DNA from: RGIG3009 sp045541305
Lineage (GTDB): Bacteria > Bacillota > Clostridia > Oscillospirales > Acutalibacteraceae
Assembly: GCA_045541305.1 (NCBI GenBank)
Contig: JAZQIV010000127.1
Location: 1-7,648 of the forward strand
Direction: 5' to 3'
Length of the DNA stretch: 7,648 bases
In this document: one piece after another, positions 6,858 through 7,648 of the stretch
How positions within the stretch are numbered: position 1 is the first letter of the stretch
How the letters are laid out: the number at the start of each line of letters is the position of its first letter
Notes under the pieces: generated by a model
What the model was told of the DNA's origin: nothing
The model's database searches: none
Seen by the model: only the letters and a program-made list of their open reading frames with translations
Made by a program: the position numbers and the translations under genes

Positions 6858-6875
6858 TTGACAAAATTCTAACAA
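6858..6875. promoter_or_regulatory. Rex-like operator candidate
   Basis: The 18-bp stretch TTGACAAAATTCTAACAA matches 11 of the 14 defined positions of the Rex consensus TTGTTAA-N4-TTAACAA, as I recall it. It lies upstream of the NuoE-like gene, 15 nt before that gene's -35 box. Rex senses NADH/NAD+ and controls fermentation and hydrogenase genes in clostridia, so the location fits. The region is AT-rich, which raises the chance of a coincidental match, and the site does not overlap the predicted promoter. Confidence 0.45.
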
Positions 6876-6890
6876 AGTTGCAGTTTTCCA

Positions 6891-6919
6891 TTGCAAAAAC
6901 GAAAGTTTTCATGTATAAT
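6891..6919 (+). promoter_or_regulatory. Promoter of the NuoE-like operon
   Basis: The -35 box is TTGCAA (6891-6896, four of six) and the -10 box is TATAAT (6914-6919, perfect), with a 17-nt spacer. The predicted start is near 6926. The -10 box sits between the arms of an inverted repeat (6904-6912 and 6931-6939). Confidence 0.83.
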
Positions 6920-6939
6920 TGTGAACAGGTATGAAAACT
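6904..6939. repeat. 9-bp inverted repeat around the -10 box of the NuoE-like operon
   Basis: AGTTTTCAT (6904-6912) and ATGAAAACT (6931-6939) are perfect inverted copies separated by 18 nt that contain the -10 box and the predicted start. A third related copy, CAGTTTTC, lies at 6881-6888, 22 bp upstream of the left arm and in the same orientation. The arrangement resembles a regulator site, or a 5' leader element if transcription starts further upstream. No regulator is identified. Confidence 0.55.
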
Positions 6940-6958
6940 GTCAAGGAGGATAAGGCAA

Positions 6959-7456
6959 ATGCAAAAGAAAATCAGCAAACTTCCTTTCAAAGGAACTGCG
7001 GAACAAGCTGCTGCACTGCAAAAAGTCATCGACGCTAACAAGCACGATCCCAGTCGTCTGATGGGCGTTATGCAGGAAGCGCAGGGTATCTACGGATATC
7101 TTCCGATCGAAGTACAGCAAATGATCGCCGACGGTATGAACGTGCCGCTGGAAAAGGTGTACGGTGTCGCCACATTCTATGCGCAGTTTGCGCTGTCGCC
7201 GAAGGGTGAATACGACATTTCCGTGTGCCTGGGTACGGCTTGCTACGTGAAGGGCGCCGGCGATGTGTTCGATAAGCTCAAAGAGTTGCTTGGCATTGAT
7301 GCAGACGAATGCACGGCAGACGGTAAATACTCGCTGTCGGCTTGCCGTTGTATCGGTGCTTGCGGTTTGGCTCCCGTTCTTACGGTGAACAGCGACGTGT
7401 ACGGCAATCTGACCGCAGACGATGTTCCCGGCATTCTGGAAAAGTACGGCAAATAA
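6959..7456 (+). CDS. nuoE: NuoE/HydC-like [2Fe-2S] subunit (24-kDa NADH dehydrogenase family)
   Basis: This 165-residue protein carries one [2Fe-2S] cluster in a thioredoxin-like fold and passes electrons between an NADH-oxidising flavoprotein subunit and the rest of a complex. Residues about 14-80 form the N-terminal helical part with the family motifs LMGVMQEAQGIYGYLP (34-49) and VYGVATFYAQF (67-77). The four cluster ligands are in the expected spacing: C90 and C95 (CLGTAC), C131 and C135 (CIGAC). C129 is an additional cysteine. The length matches NuoE and the HydC/HndA subunits of [FeFe]-hydrogenases. ATG 6959 follows AAGGAGG (6943-6949) by 9 nt. The next gene, a GHKL-type ATPase, starts 3 nt after the stop codon; this pairing is typical of clostridial bifurcating hydrogenase operons rather than of respiratory complex I. 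The partner flavoprotein and hydrogenase genes would lie beyond the window, so the exact complex is not proven. Confidence 0.93.
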   Translation: MQKKISKLPFKGTAEQAAALQKVIDANKHDPSRLMGVMQEAQGIYGYLPIEVQQMIADGMNVPLEKVYGVATFYAQFALSPKGEYDISVCLGTACYVKGAGDVFDKLKELLGIDADECTADGKYSLSACRCIGACGLAPVLTVNSDVYGNLTADDVPGILEKYGK

Positions 7457-7459
7457 GCC

Positions 7460-7648
7460 ATGCGTGAACTATCGCTGAATGTTCTGGATATTGCACAGAA
7501 CTCCATTTCTGCAGGTGCTTCGCTCGTCACGTTATCGGTATGCGAAGACACGGCAAACGATTGGTTGACTCTGACCATCGCCGACAACGGTCGCGGGATG
7601 ACACCGGAGCAGCTCGATCGGGTTCGCGATCCGTTTTACACCACCCGT
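7460..7648 (+). CDS. GHKL-family ATP-binding protein, N-terminal fragment
   Basis: The first 63 codons run from ATG 7460 to the window edge, all open. The N-box is LDIAQNSISAGA (9-20) with Mg/ATP-binding N14, and the G1 box is ADNGRGM (41-47), followed by RDPFYTTR (56-63) as in the ATP-lid region of histidine kinases. The N-box begins almost at the N-terminus, so no sensor, membrane segment or phosphoacceptor histidine domain precedes it; this is a stand-alone ATPase module, not a complete histidine kinase. The start is 3 nt after the NuoE-like stop codon and has no good ribosome-binding site close to it, so translational coupling is likely. Small GHKL proteins of this type are found between the NuoE-like and NuoF-like genes in hydrogenase clusters of anaerobes; their role is unsettled. 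Confidence 0.88.
   Translation, partial: MRELSLNVLDIAQNSISAGASLVTLSVCEDTANDWLTLTIADNGRGMTPEQLDRVRDPFYTTR

Noticed and set aside
6919..6936. Second Rex-like half-site TTGTGAA after the NuoE-like -10 box
   Set aside because: The left half matches six of seven positions but the right half only three of seven, which is not better than expected in AT-rich DNA.

Overview
The window looks like an ordinary chromosomal segment from a Gram-positive anaerobe, most likely a member of Clostridia (Bacillota). Ribosome-binding sites are strong AGGAGG-type sequences, promoters are canonical sigma-A type with 17-nt spacers, and intrinsic terminators separate the units. A YtrA-type GntR/ABC operon and a NuoE-like subunit next to a GHKL ATPase are both familiar in this group. 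Base composition appears to be near 50% GC by eye. No transposase, phage gene, CRISPR array, tRNA or rRNA is visible.

Layout from left to right: (1) positions 1-156 hold the C-terminal end of an AraC-family regulator, closed by a hairpin terminator. (2) Positions 208-3721 hold a three-gene operon: a strong promoter, a 27-bp palindromic operator at the predicted transcription start, a small YtrA-type GntR repressor, an ABC ATPase overlapping it by ATGA, and a 712-residue permease with a large extracytoplasmic C-terminal domain. It ends in a terminator. (3) Positions 3791-5562 hold a monocistronic alpha-phosphohexomutase (PgcA type) with its own consensus promoter. (4) Positions 5576-6763 on the minus strand hold a 12-helix MFS permease that converges on the mutase; the two genes share one bidirectional hairpin terminator that contains the MFS stop codon. 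(5) Positions 6764-6958 are a divergent regulatory region with two opposed promoters, a Rex-like palindrome and further inverted repeats. (6) From 6959 onward, a NuoE/HydC-like [2Fe-2S] subunit is followed after 3 nt by a GHKL-type ATPase gene that runs off the end. This is probably the start of an operon for an electron-bifurcating hydrogenase or a related NAD(P)-dependent oxidoreductase.

The ABC operon probably senses or exports a small molecule, possibly a cell-envelope-active compound, under local repressor control; the substrate cannot be read from the sequence. The mutase interconverts glucose 1-phosphate and glucose 6-phosphate for envelope or storage sugars. The last operon belongs to fermentative redox metabolism, which fits the Rex-like site in front of it. 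I do not see a clearly new system. The least explained parts are the extracytoplasmic domain of the permease and the repeats at 6813-6939.
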